Assembly: GCA_014529385.2 (NCBI GenBank)
Contig: CM043958.1
Span: forward strand, 155,130,293-155,194,292
Origin: Adiantum capillus-veneris
Taxonomy: Eukaryota; Streptophyta; Polypodiopsida; Polypodiales; Pteridaceae
Reading direction: 5' to 3'
Length of the DNA stretch: 64,000 bases
Both the position numbers and the translations under genes were made by a program. Numbering within the stretch: the stretch's first letter is position 1; the number at the start of each line of letters is the position of its first letter. Below, piece after piece: positions 22,212 through 33,424 of the stretch. The notes beneath the pieces are model-generated. The model saw nothing but the letters and a program-made list of their open reading frames with translations, was not told the DNA's origin and ran no database searches.

Positions 22212-22570
22212 TGCAAAACCTTAGTTGCTACTCCTCTTAGCCTTTGAAAATAGGCACTTAAGTATCTACACCCACGGCTCGAATTGGTTAATTATAGAGA
22301 GTAGTGGAGTGAGTCTAACATAGCGAAGTTGCCGAGGGGTAGCTCCCTTTGGACTTCTTATGGCTCAACAATAGTAAAGCCGTAGGCAAGTCTAAAAAGA
22401 CTCCATTATTAAGACCAAAGCTCCCGAGGTGTGCACCATATCCCACATAGTGGCCTCAACAAAACCGATAATAGATTGCATATCCACTTACCCTAATATA
22501 ATTAACAAAAACAACCATTCATAAGCTACTTAAGGACCTCTCTTCTTAAGCAAGAAAAGAGAAACCAAAT

Positions 22571-22582
22571 GCTCTTATACCA
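22571..22582 (-). other. Gypsy 2 primer-binding site (decayed)
   Basis: The minus strand reads TGGTATAAGAGC just inside the 5' LTR, one change from the Met-tRNA PBS TGGTATCAGAGC found intact in gypsy 4. Confidence 0.8.
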
Positions 22583-22583
22583 A

Positions 22584-24417
22584 TGTAATGGAAATGGCCT
22601 ATGAACTTTGAGAGTAGTGGAACTAGGAAGTTAGATAAATCACTTTTGTGAGATTACTTTGAGAGCATAGCGGGTGAACTTAATTGATGGTAGCAACATA
22701 AACATGGTACTTAGTTAACTTGGCATGAACAATACTTTTGCAAGAGAGAGAGAGAGTTTAGAGAACATGACAATAGCTGAGGACCGGATTTATACGGAGC
22801 CAGTCTCCCCTCCAATAGGCATTTGTATTATAGTTTGTCCCATCAAGAGAGACTTGGTATAATACAATCTTTGTGTTCCTTGTGACCTACGTGGTGCAAT
22901 GAGTATGGAAAGCTTCATGCATCACAAACATAACATAAAATTTGTAGAAAACATTAACTATCCCAAGCCTCAGTCCCAAGGCCTCAAACAGGTGGAGAGA
23001 GCTAGCGGGGAATGAGGATAGGGAAGAGTAAGAAGAAACATTCCAGAGGAGAAAGAAATAGTTCCTCACTTATCATCACTCTTCTTGGTAGCATACATAA
23101 TAGCATAGTAATGAAGATGGAGAAGATGGCAAGCTTAAGCATTGAAGCATGGCTCTTGGTTGGATTTGCATTCCATAGCCAAGAGTGTTGGTGTAGGCTC
23201 TTACTTCTCACAAGCTTGGAGAAGGAGGTGGAGTTCCTCTATTTTCACCCAGTGATAACGATCCATAAAATGAGTGTGTGCGTGGTGTATACCCCCTAGC
23301 ACCCCCCTTGCTTGCTTGCGGCGAGTTGCAACTTTTCCACATGTTGCAAGCTCATTGGACCCCTCTCCCCCTAGCCAATCACATGCAGCATGCCAAGTAC
23401 ATGGGTAGTCTTTTGACAAGTGTCCTCCTTACCCCTTAGAGAGAGAGAGAGAGAGAGAGATCTTGAAAATATCTAGATATTTGTTGGATGGAACTAGAAA
23501 CTCATTGGACCCCTCTTTAGCCCAACCAATAGCATTCAAGCACACCATGTGGTTAATCTTAGTGAGAGTCTGACATGTATTCCATGTGCCCTTTTAGGAA
23601 AGGGGTGCCCTTTGGGTGAGTGGAAGGTTAGGTTAAAGATTCCCTTAACTTTGGGACTTTCATGCATAGGAGCTTCTCAAGCAACTTCCTCATTAAGTTT
23701 TTAGGGTCTCTTTTTGACTCAAGCACCTTATTCCCCATGCATAGGAAGCTTCTCAAGCAACTTCCTCATTAATTTTGTAGGGTCTCTTTTCGACTCAAGC
23801 ACCTTACCCCCCCATGCATAGGAAGATTTTCAAGCACTTCCTCATTAAGTATGACAGGTACCTCAAGTACCTTAGTCATCAAGCATGACAAGCATCTTAG
23901 GTGGAGTTCCCACCTGAAGCTCAACCCTATCTTGCCTAAGGTCAAAGGAAAGCTTAGGTTGGGTTCCCACCTCAAGCTCCTAAGGTCAAAGGTAAGTTTA
24001 GGTTGGGTTCCCACCTCAAGCTCAACCCTAGCTTGCCTAAGGTCAAAGGACTTTGAACACTAACCATTGTAGGTCTTTAGTGAAGCTAACCCTAAGGTCC
24101 TTTAAGCTCCATTAGATGCACATTGCTCTTTGATAGACTACCTCCTTTTGGACCCCTATTGAGATGTAACCATCTCTCCTCTTGGTCCCCTTTTGAGGTA
24201 AATCTAGAAGCACGTATTGCACATTGCTTTTTGATAGACCATCTCCTTTTGGACCCCTATTGAGATGCAACTATCTCTCCTTTTGGTCCCCTGTTGAGAT
24301 AGGTCTAGAAGCACATGTCTCTATTCTAACTCTTGTTCTTGTTTATTCTCCCACATTAAATGATCAGTTTAATATGAAAAAATCATTTGGTAAAGTTAGA
24401 TATTAGATTTTATGACA
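22584..24417 (-). repeat. Gypsy 2 5' LTR (right)
   Basis: TGTAATGG to TTTATGACA. It is longer than its partner by about 180 bp, mainly from extra copies of a CATGCATAGGAAGCTTCTCAAG-type unit and a GGTTGGGTTCCCACCTCAAG unit between 23640 and 24030. Confidence 0.9.
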
Positions 24418-24422
24418 TAGAG
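24418..24422. other. Target-site duplication of gypsy 2, right copy (TAGAG)
   Basis: Matches 10217-10221. The gag frame of gypsy 1 resumes here. Confidence 0.9.
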
Positions 24423-25110
24423 TTTCCTTACCTACAAATGGAAGAGGTCAACCAAATATTTGTGGAGGACGTAGAAGAGAAAATAGAAGTCGTGAACGTG
24501 GAACTCCTGCTCGAGTAAATGCTACAATTGGTCAACCAATTGTAGGAGATGAAGTGGATGAAAGAGCAGTGTTTCATGTTGCCATTGACAGCCCCAGTGC
24601 TTGCCAACAATACGCTGTCATCCAAGCACCAGTATCTTCCTAAGGTGAACAAGTCGAATTCTTAATCGATTGTGTAAGCACACACTCATTTATCTTTCCT
24701 AAATGCATGAGAAAATTGAAACTAAACCAATATCCTGCTAAAAGGCTAATTGTAGGACTAGCAAATGGGAAGGAAGTCATAACTTAGCATACAACAGGAC
24801 ACATAGAATTTGAACTAGGGGGATACTCTACTTTTGCATTTTTGCACTTTACCTCTAGGAGTTTATGATGGGATATTGGGAATGGATTGATTGAAACAAA
24901 ACCAAGCTCACATTCATTGTGCACAAGGAAACTTTACCTTTATAGATGACCTTGGGAATGAAGTCCTAGTTCAAGGAAAAATGGGAAACCTAAGGCTCGC
25001 TTAGTTAAGGCTAGTAGACTTTTGAAGGGGCTACAAAAGGGTCAACAAATCTATGTTGTTAAGCTCAACAAATTAGAAAAATCAGACTCAAACTTTTGAC
25101 CTGACTAGCT
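24423..25110 (+). pseudogene. Gypsy 1 gag end and protease
   Basis: After the gypsy 2 insertion the frame continues as a basic, Arg/Gly-rich gag tail (GRGQPNICGGRRRENR). The protease follows: VEFLIDCVSTHSFIFP corresponds to the D-S-G-S-T-H-S-F active site, with D-C-V-S in place of D-S-G-S. LANGKEV and a degenerate D-I-G-N-x-L block (the usual ILGMDWL) follow. Several in-frame stops are present. The assignment rests on order and the THSF motif. Confidence 0.7.
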
Positions 25111-25121
25111 GAAAGAATACT

Positions 25122-25909
25122 TTGATGTGTTCCCTGAGGACCTCACAAGTCTTCCACCACCTAGAGATGTTGATCATGAAATTGAGAATATCCCTGGTTA
25201 TGAACCCATTTCAAAGAGATCGTATAAGGTGTCACTCCTTGAGGCAATTGAACTCAAAGAGCAAATCAAGCAACTTATTGAGCAATGGTTTATCAGACCA
25301 AGTACTTCTCCTTGGGGTGCTCTAGTCCTTTTCCAGATGGTTCATTGCAACTTTGCATAGACTACCGTGGGCTTAATCAAGTTACCGTTAAGAACAAGTC
25401 TCCCATTTTGAGGATTGATGAGCTATTGGATAGGCTACATGGGGCTAAGATCTTCACTAAGATTGATCTTTGTTCTGGATACCATCAAATAAGGATTAAA
25501 GAATCAGACATCCCAAAGACAATGTTCAATACTCTGTATGGACATTATGAGTTCACAATAATGTCTTTTGGTCTTACCGATGCTCCTGCAAGTTTCAGTT
25601 TGATGCAAGATATTTTTAGACCTTACCTAGATGATTTTGTCTTGGTCTTCTTTGATGATATATTGATCTATTCTAAAGATGAGACAGATCATGAAGAGCA
25701 TGTTTTGTAAAGTATTAAATCTCTTATGCCAACATCAGCTTTATGATAAGGAAAATAAATATACCTTTTGTTCTCCCCAAGTCAACTATCTTCGCTTTAT
25801 TATATCTTTTGAAGGTCTCTCAGTCGATCCCGATAAGATCAAGGACGTTGTGGAATGGCCTCAACCTACTTTCATCAGTGAAGTAAGGGGATTTCTTGGG
25901 ATTACATGA
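25122..25909 (+). pseudogene. Gypsy 1 reverse transcriptase
   Basis: [48 protein letters not shown], a frame change at about 25340, then [55 protein letters not shown], the catalytic FFDD in [13 protein letters not shown], and VNYLRFIISFEGLSVDPDKI with WPQPT and RGFLGIT. A TAA interrupts the frame near 25708. This is a plant chromovirus RT of a different family from gypsy 2/4. Confidence 0.85.
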
Positions 25910-25989
25910 TGGCATAGGATATTTGTCAAGGATTATGGTCTTATTGTTGCACCTTTAATAGAGTTATTATAGAAAAATACAAGGATCGA

Positions 25990-26436
25990 GTGGAGAGCAG
26001 ACAAGAGGTCAACTTTGCGGAATTAAAAGGTTACCTAATATCAGCCCCTATTCTAAAGCTTCTTGATTTCAACAAGGACTTTGAAGTTATAACTGGTGTC
26101 GACAAACTTGCCTTTGGGGGAGTCCTTACTCAACAAGGTAGGCCCGTAGCCTATACTTCTCAAAAGCTAAAGGACCATGAGAAGAATTACCCTGCTCATG
26201 ACTTGTAACTCTAAACAATCATCCGTGCATTAAAGCTATGGAGACATTATCTTCTAAGTCGTAAATTTCAGTTAGTCACTGATCATAAAAGCTTGAAGTG
26301 GATCTTTACATAGCCAAAACTCAACATGAGGCAAAGGAGATGGATTGAACTTCTTCAGGAATACAACTTTGATATAAAGTATATACCTGGGAAGGACAAT
26401 GTGGTTGCAGATGGGCTTAATCGGAAATCTTACCTT
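25990..26436 (+). pseudogene. Gypsy 1 RNase H
   Basis: FAELKGYLISAPILKLLDFNKDFEVITGVDKLAFGGVL, with Gly in place of the usual DAS first catalytic Asp region. GRPVAYTSQKLKDHEKNYPAHDL and, after stops, LVTDHKSLKWIF and the tail KYIPGKDNVVADGLNRK follow. It carries several stops. Order and spacing match standard gypsy RNase H. Confidence 0.8.
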
Positions 26437-26797
26437 ATCTGGGAAAGGATTAAGGAAGCTTCTTTAAAATATCTAGAGTATCAATAGTTATCCTTGCAGA
26501 TTCAAAGACCCTAAGATTCAACAAGACAAGACTTCTAAAGCAACACACATTCCAACAAGAGATTATGCTCTTTTGGAGGGATGTCTTTATTATCAACAAA
26601 GGCTTTATTTCTTAACGCTATCTCTATACCTAATAACCCTATCTGGAAAAGGATTAAGGAAGCATCTTTAAAAGATCCAGAGTGTCAATAGTTATCCTTG
26701 CAGATTCAACAGGGCAAGACTCCTAAAGCAACACACATTCCAACAAGGGATTACGCTCTTTTTGAAGGGATGTCTTTATTATCATCAACGACCTAAG
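26437..26797. repeat. Tandem duplication (204-bp unit) in gypsy 1
   Basis: A unit at 26437-26640 starting ATCTGGGAAAGG is followed from 26641 by a second copy starting ATCTGGAAAAGG, diverging after about 157 bp. It lies between RNase H and integrase, and 204 bp is a multiple of three. Confidence 0.85.
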
Positions 26798-26859
26798 GAC
26801 CCAACACTGAAGAAAGAAATCTTACTTGAGGCTCATGATAGCCCAATATCAGAACACCC

Positions 26860-27420
26860 TGGGTATGCACCTAAATGTTGTTAGGAGAAGCTACTTTTGG
26901 CCAGGTATGAAGGGGGATGTTCTTTGCTATGTGAAGCAATGTCTCTCAAGGCTGAGCAAATCAAACTACTGGGACAACTCCAACCCCTTGATATACCCCA
27001 AATGAAATGGGAATGTGTTAGTATGGACATTGTCACTGGATTACCCACAGCTGGGGGCTATGATTTAGTGTTTGTGGTTGTTAATATGCTCACTAAGGTA
27101 GCTCACTTGATGCCCGTAAAAACTACCTCACTGCTTTTGATATCAGCAAAATCTTCATTAAGGAGACATTTAGACTCCATGGTCTACCAAAGAGAATTTT
27201 CAGTGTGACAGGGATGCAAAAATTACCTCAAAGCTTTGGACCTCTCTCTTCAAGCAATTGGAACACAACTAAGTTTTTGCACATCATATCATCCGCAAAC
27301 AGATGGTCAGAGACTGAGGATATTCTTAGGGCTTATTGTTCATAGGAACCAAGAAAGTGGATTCAATATCTCCCTTTGGTAGAATATGCATACAATTACT
27401 CTGACCATAGAAGCATAGGC
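26860..27420 (+). pseudogene. Gypsy 1 integrase, truncated
   Basis: RSYFWPGMKGDV is followed after a frame change by the catalytic-core start MKWECVSMDIVTGLPTAGGYD and VVNMLTKVAHLMPVK. Further frames show the HPQTDGQ block and EYAYNYSDHRSIG. Sequence after this block (GPY/F region, chromodomain and 3' LTR) is missing: the LINE fragment begins at about 27421. Confidence 0.75.
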
Positions 27421-28498
27421 ACGTCTCGAAAGTTGGTGAGAAAACACTTTTGGACATTCTCAAATCCTTTCCAAGTAGACTTCCCAATGCTACCACCCCA
27501 CACCTCCACTCCATAAATAAGCACCAGTGTCACCAATAAGTCAAAGAGGTACTTTTTGAGAGCCCAACACTTGATCTCTCCAGCATTGCACATATTCTCA
27601 AATGCATAATAAGCCCTCTTTCCGGCTTCCAAGCGACACATTGCGCAATCCTTCCATTTATGATTGAATGGAACCTCAAGGCCAAGGTACTTGAAGCTAT
27701 CCACCACTTCAAGTTGCTCATTGTTGTATACAATGCATGGATTTTTGTCATTGAGGGTCTTTACAAGCATAACCTTGGTTTTGGATCCATTCACGATCAG
27801 CCCGCTATGTAGGCAAAAACGTTCCAAGACACTCATAAGCTTTTGTGCATCTTCTAAGGTATGTGCCAAGAGCACTACATCATCGGCATAAAACAAAAGC
27901 ATGATCACCTTATTTCCAATCTTAACCTCTTCTATGCCTTCTTGTTGCATAAAATCAAGAACCATGCATTCCAATTCATCAATGAGTAGCCCAAAGAGGG
28001 TTGGGGAAAGTGGGCATCCTTGTTTGACACCAATGGTGCTTGCATTTTTTTTTGAAATTCCATCTCCCATACGTAGTCGACATATCACTTTTTGGCAGAT
28101 GCGAAAGACAGCATGCATAAATTCTCTCGGCACTTGAAGGCTTTGCATACGTCTCCAAATATTTCCTCGCGGTACCATGTCAAAAGCTTTCTTGAAATCC
28201 ACAAAGCAACAATACAACCTTTTTCCTTTCAATTGAGACAATTCCATAAGAACTCGAAGAGTGACAAGGTGATCAATAGTGTTATGATGCTTTCAAAAAC
28301 CTGCTTGGCCTAGCGCACATTTGCCGTTCTTTTCAGCCCATTCACTTATCTTCATCTCCATGATACATCCAAATAGCTTTGCCATCAAAGAACCAACCAA
28401 TATAGTGCAATAGTTGTTCACATTGTTTACATCTCCTCCTTTGTGCAAAGGTTTGATCCAATTTGCACTCCAATCATGAGGCATGCCATGCGTACGCG
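27421..28498 (-). pseudogene. LINE (non-LTR retrotransposon) reverse transcriptase fragment
   Basis: The minus strand starts with WIKPLHKGGDVNNVNNYCTI and KLFGCIMEMKISEWAEKNG, then a TGA after LGQAGF, then a 283-codon stretch. That stretch has CCFVDFKKAFDMV, GVKQGCPLSPTLFGLLIDEL, the catalytic FYADDVVLLA, GLIVNGSKTKVM and FKYLGLEV. These are the ordered motifs of a LINE RT. No endonuclease, RNase H or poly(A) tail is visible. It is cut at the 5' side by a (CA)n tract and at the 3' side by the gypsy 1 integrase, so it is a truncated copy with one obvious stop. Confidence 0.88.
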
Positions 28499-28520
28499 CG
28501 CACACACACACACACACACA
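28499..28520. repeat. (CA)n microsatellite at LINE boundary
   Basis: A short CG/CA alternating stretch (CGTACGCGCGCACACA...) where LINE similarity stops. Confidence 0.9.
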
Positions 28521-29323
28521 GAGTCCGACTACTGAAACAACCAACCTTGGCAATGAATTGATGATATTACAATGGGTTACATATGTAACCATCTAAGTAA
28601 GTTGCCCTACTGTGAGGTCCCCAACCCAGAGAATATTGGGGTGACTTGGTAGATGGCCTTCCTTTATTCTCAAGTTCCATTGATGACACCCTACACTATT
28701 TCCACGAAGTAGAGATACAAGCAACTGAAGAGAGGAAGCCCTCTATCCAACATGATTGTGGACATAAGGGTCATACAACACATGCCAGGTCAATAATCAA
28801 GGGATTTCAATGGAAGTTTATTCTTATATCACAAAGATAAAACCTCATTGCCATAATTAGGATCTATAAACAACGCCTTTTTTCCCACATTTTCGAAGCA
28901 CGACCGCCATTCATAAATCATAGGTGTGATATAAGACTTATACTTAACTAATTAATAATCTTGTGAAAAGTACCTGACTAATCAGGTCCACCCATCCGTA
29001 GACCTAGATCCGTTAGGATACTAGTCTTCCACTTTCACACCACACTCACCATTCTTCTTGTTTTCAATTACTACCACATTGTTTTACATATACAAAATGT
29101 GTTCCTTAATTTATTTTGGACACAGGTTCTTTTATACAACCCTTCAAACAATACCAAAACAATTCAAACAAGACAATCCTATATTTCAACAAAAAGAACT
29201 TTTCCAATTTCTTATGAGTTTCCGCTACCCGCGGACTTTCTCTGTCTAACCAATAGAGCCTTTGCAAAGGATTTATTCGCTAACCGCGAATTGCGCAACC
29301 TTCCCATCTCTCTAACCGCAATG
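28521..29323. other. Non-coding stretch, nothing identified
   Basis: No convincing ORF, LTR end or RNA gene was seen. The short open frames lack recognisable motifs. Confidence 0.5.
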
Positions 29324-29399
29324 CATCTTGCTAATCGCTAGGCATCTTGCTAACCGCCAGGAATCCTGCTAACCGCGAGGCTTCTTGCTAACCGCAAGG
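29324..29399. repeat. Minisatellite, four 19-bp units
   Basis: Units begin at 29324, 29343, 29362 and 29381 with consensus CATCTTGCTAACCGCNAGG. More diverged units (CTAACCGCGAA, CGCTAATCGCGAGGCATC) lie on both sides from about 29270 to 29475. Confidence 0.9.
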
Positions 29400-29754
29400 A
29401 ACAAAACAGAGCCGATAACTTTAGCTTAATCTCCACTAACCACAAAATCATCTCGCTAATCGCGAGGCATCTACCCACGAGGAACAAAAGATATTCTTCC
29501 AACAATTCTTCTCTTTAAATGATTCTTCAAACATGATCAACCAACTCTTCATATCAACCATCAACAACTTATCAACAAACAATAATAATTTAACAAACAT
29601 TGACAATTTATCAAACAGTCCTTTCACTAATGTATGAAAACATATGCTTGTTTCTTGTGATAGAATCACGTTTCTTGGACGGTTTAAGGGAATTCCTATG
29701 CTTAGCTTCCCAAGTCAACATGAATAGCAATGCAAAATTATAAATCTATCTTAC

Positions 29755-29934
29755 CGGATTAGCGACATATTTGATTACCTCCCATATTTGATGTTGGGTG
29801 GCTTCAACTTCTTCCGGAGTCAATACCTCCGCTTGAGGTATGATTGGAGTAGAAGATTCCTTCCTTTGCACCTTTCTTGGAGGTAGAGCGGCATGAGCAT
29901 CCTTTGAGCTTCGAATCATACGTTTTGGGGCCAT
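29755..29934 (-). CDS. Candidate first exon of an unidentified gene
   Basis: ATG at 29934 opens 60 codons (MAPKRMIRSSKDAHAALPPR, then a Glu/Thr-rich part) ending at a GTAAGA splice donor in phase 0; the unspliced frame stops two codons later. The N-terminus is basic (KR, RK clusters), suggesting a nuclear protein or a Gag-like start. About 210 bp upstream lies TATATAAAG in a tandemly duplicated promoter segment. No acceptor or second exon could be assigned; downstream sequence is the 19-bp minisatellite. It could also be the leader and gag start of a decayed retroelement. Confidence 0.35.
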
Positions 29935-30122
29935 CGTATCGAGGTAGAGAAGAGGGAAAGAGAGAAAGAGAACTCAAGAATCCGAGTGACAACACGATAA
30001 TGGTAGAGAGGGAGTTGGAGATGGAGATGGATTGAGGGTGAGAGGTTGAGGGAGAGAGGTTAACTCCGACGTCATGGCAAGAGAGCTTCCGCTTCTTTTG
30101 AGAATTTTTGTGTGTGTGTCTT

Positions 30123-30252
30123 GAAAGTGAGGGAAGAGGGGCCTTTATATAGGCTCTCAAGAGCCAAAAACACAAGCTAAGAATAGCGAAAGTGAGGGAA
30201 GAGGGGCCTTTGTATAGGCTCTTAAGAGCCAAAAGCACAAGCTAAGAATAGC
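30123..30252 (-). promoter_or_regulatory. Tandemly duplicated 65-bp core promoter
   Basis: Two 65-bp units (30123-30187, 30188-30252) differ at three positions. The copy nearest the ATG has CTATATAAAGG on the minus strand; the distal one has CTATACAAAGG. The TATA box lies about 205-210 bp upstream of the ATG at 29934. Confidence 0.6.
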
Positions 30253-30959
30253 GAAAAACAGAGAGATAAGTTCGCGTGCATTTGCGGTTGTTAAAAATTA
30301 TTATTATTATTTTGCGAACACGGATCTCAATGTACAATTTTGAGTCTCTAAGTTTAGGAGAAGCTTGGCTTCCAAGAAAAGAAGCTATAATCTTGTCTCA
30401 CTTCCCTTTCTTCTCTAAAATACTCCTTCTTTCCTAAAAATACTCGTTCTCTTCAAAACATACTCTTCCTTTCCTAAAATTACACTTTTTTCTTGAGGGT
30501 CAACTCTTATCTTTAGAAATAGACTTGAGGCTTTAGTTTTCCCATCAACCTATTATTTTCAGTTCCAGAGTCTGATTTTCAATCCGATCGTTCCGTTGGA
30601 CACTCTACGACGTAATAAAATGTGAACCTTAAATACTTTTCAAAAATAAATGACATAGTTTTTATTGAAAAATGTTGGGTACATTACACTTACCCAGACT
30701 TTGACAAATAAGTAACATAAATACATAAAAGCCAAAATAAATAATGGCATCTCATTGGATAGTTCACTTGAGATGCCATAACTTGAACATGAGTTACATA
30801 TTTTTCCAGATATGATAGTGTATTCTAATTTCTTGATTAATTTTATGCCATTTTAAAATTTATGATGAGTTACGGGTTCAATGAGAATTCCAAGTTGTAA
30901 AGAGGATGCTAATGTGCATAGGTAGCATATACAATAGTATTGAGATCTAAATTACTTAC

Positions 30960-31936
30960 GTACTCGGATATTGCATATTTTAAATCCTAGGTATATAAGG
31001 CAATGTGTAAATGGAATTAGGGTTCTCAGCCTCAATTCTTTAAGGCACCTTTAGTGAGAGCTCATGTGATGTATGGCTATGGAGTCATTGAGTTTGTTCA
31101 TGCTCATGTGACTTGATTAACACTAATCAATCCTTGTAATTTTCTTTCACTATGCCTCTCCCACTCTCTATTGATGGGATTTGATGCCTTGATTAGCTAT
31201 TGCCAAATTGATTAGTGATCAATTAATCTCTTATCTTGTGTGATTGCCCTCTATTCTCTATGTGTAATTATAGATTTGATTGAAGCTTGGTTGTTTGGTA
31301 GATCTATGTTTGAGCGCTTTTGATTAGTGTGTGGCATGAAAGGATTATCAGTTGTGCATCACTCAAATCATTTGTATGTTTGATTGAGTTGATTTAGGCG
31401 AGGAGAAGTGGAATTGGAGAAGCTGTGTGTTGGTGGACTTAGGGTTCTTAGCCTCATTTATTGAGAGCGCCTCTAGTGAGAGCTCATGTGGTGTATGGTT
31501 ATGGTCCATGTCCTTGAGCTCTTCATGCTCGTGTGACTTGATTAGCACTAAGCATTGCCCTTAATTCTCTTTCACTGTGCCTCTCTTACTCTCTCAGTGA
31601 TGCTCTTTGAGTTGAAGTTTGTGGTGATTTTGATGGAGAGTGAAGGGGAGAAAGAGGCATGAAACCCACATGCAATGTAATAGTGTATGAACATAAAAGA
31701 GGCCCATTTCTCAATGGAAAATCATCCAAGTTTGTGTATATGAAGTGCAATGCTTCCTATAAACTTGTCATCACTTGTACCTAACTCAAGATCATGTTTA
31801 TGAGTCCAAGCTAATCTATCTTGGAACCTAATTTGCTTGAGTCATACTACTTGTTCACACATGTCTCACATGTATGCACCGTGGTAGAGTTTAGGATCCA
31901 TCCACCCTAGCTCATATTGATCCTTGACTTTTAACA
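30960..31936 (+). repeat. LTR-like region ending at a Met-tRNA PBS
   Basis: The right end is set by TTTTAACA followed at once by TGGTATCAGAG. AGGTATATAAGG near 30990 is a plausible promoter. An internal duplication of about 150 bp (31017-31169 and 31439-31594, both starting TTAGGGTTCT) shows local repetition. The left end and partner LTR were not found, and no coding sequence follows. Confidence 0.45.
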
Positions 31937-31947
31937 TGGTATCAGAG
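31937..31947 (+). other. Primer-binding site, Met-tRNA type
   Basis: TGGTATCAGAG directly after an LTR-like CA end. No gag follows in the next 1.4 kb, so the element is non-autonomous or a fragment. Confidence 0.65.
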
Positions 31948-32402
31948 ACTAGGAGTCGAGATAGGATTAGAAATGGAAAAGCTTGGGTTTTTTTCAAACT
32001 AGTCTTTGATATCCTAATTGAGGTTATGTTCTTATGCGAGCCACTTGCCTCGTTAGGATAATTGAAGGCTAGTTAGATGCATGTTTAGTTGAGAATGCCT
32101 TGATCACCATGTGAATAAGTATGTGAGCATACTCCTCTCTTGCTTGATTAGCTCTTGGGACAACACATTGAGTGATAAGAAGAGGATTGGAAGCTCTCCA
32201 CCTTCACATTTTGTGTTGTTTTCATTGTCTCAAATGTTTGTGTTATGTATATGTTATCCTACATTAACTATGTATTAAGACAATATTACAAAGAGCTGCC
32301 ATTGGAGCTCAGTGATGCACTAGTTGGAGAAGATTAACTCAATTGACAAAACCTACCGAGTTTGTTTTCATGCAACGTGCTTCAGCTCTGTGTAATACAT
32401 GA

Positions 32403-32488
<86 letters not shown>

Positions 32489-33424
32489 TTAAATCTGTGG
32501 GAACTATCTCCAACCTATGCAACCCGACAAGCATGTAGATGATAGCAACACACCGCAACGAGGTTGCAAGCAAGCCCACCTTGCCTAGCTAGTGCAACAG
32601 AAAGTGGCATTTTTTCCCACATCGGCCCCACCTTGTTTGACATCGCAAAAATCAATGTTTCCTTGTTTGATTGAGGTTTGGCCATGTTGAGTGCAGTTTG
32701 ACGATAATAAACGGCGTGTCATGTTGTTAAGGTGGGTCCCTACCCAACCTTGATGTAAGGCAAATTTCATACTGCCATGCTCGCTCATAATTCCCTCGTT
32801 CTGCAACTACTGGCAACTTGTCTCAAGGCTCCAGCTCAACAAATTGCAATATAACACAACAACTACAACCTACTTTCGTTGAAAACATCATCAACAGCAA
32901 GATATTCATCATTTATGCATTGAGGGGTTGATCATATATATCTCATTTTCTGAAGATTGTTGTTGTCTCTGAAATGCCCAAGATTGAGCGAGGTTGTGCT
33001 CTCATGTGAAGAGCGCAATTGTTTTTGCGAATATTCAAGTATTTTTTTCGTTAAAAAATCTTGATTGTACAAAATCTTATTGGCACAATCACCTTTTATT
33101 AAGCCTAGTGGTTTATGACATTGATCTTGTAGCTCAATGCGCAATAATTTTTTCTTTGGCATTTTGAAGCACACACATGCTCATTATAGAGGTCAGACAC
33201 TGCTTGTGCAAGTCGTCCAATAAGACCACCTCATGGAGCAAAAAATTACCATCAATGCCACCTTTAATGGAGATAATTGTTTCACCTAGTAGAGCAAAAC
33301 AATGTATTTACTCATGCATAAAGGGATTTGGCACTTAATAGAGCCGCATGAGGATGCATTTGGAGCAGTCAGTGTGGCTGCAAATCAAAAATCGCTTGGA
33401 CTTATAACACAATCACTTGGCAAT
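31948..33424. other. Non-coding retroelement-like stretch
   Basis: It holds a long (GT)n tract at 32404-32486. No frame with recognisable motifs was found. Confidence 0.5.
32404..32486. repeat. (TG)41 microsatellite
   Basis: About 83 bp of pure TG/GT, the longest simple repeat in the window. Confidence 0.95.

Larger units (their letters stand above)
10222..24417 (-). mobile_element. Gypsy 2: LTR retrotransposon nested in gypsy 1 and itself split by copia
   Basis: Two LTRs of about 1.66 and 1.83 kb flank gag, protease, RT, RNase H, integrase and chromodomain remnants on the minus strand. The 5-bp TSD TAGAG flanks it. It belongs to the same family as gypsy 4 (52837-61733): LTR ends, gag start and protease blocks match. 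Removing the copia insertion leaves an element of about 8.6 kb. All ORFs are broken, and the RT has lost its catalytic centre. Confidence 0.9.

Noticed and set aside
29324-29399. Possible CRISPR-like array
   Set aside because: Units are contiguous with no spacers; a plant minisatellite.
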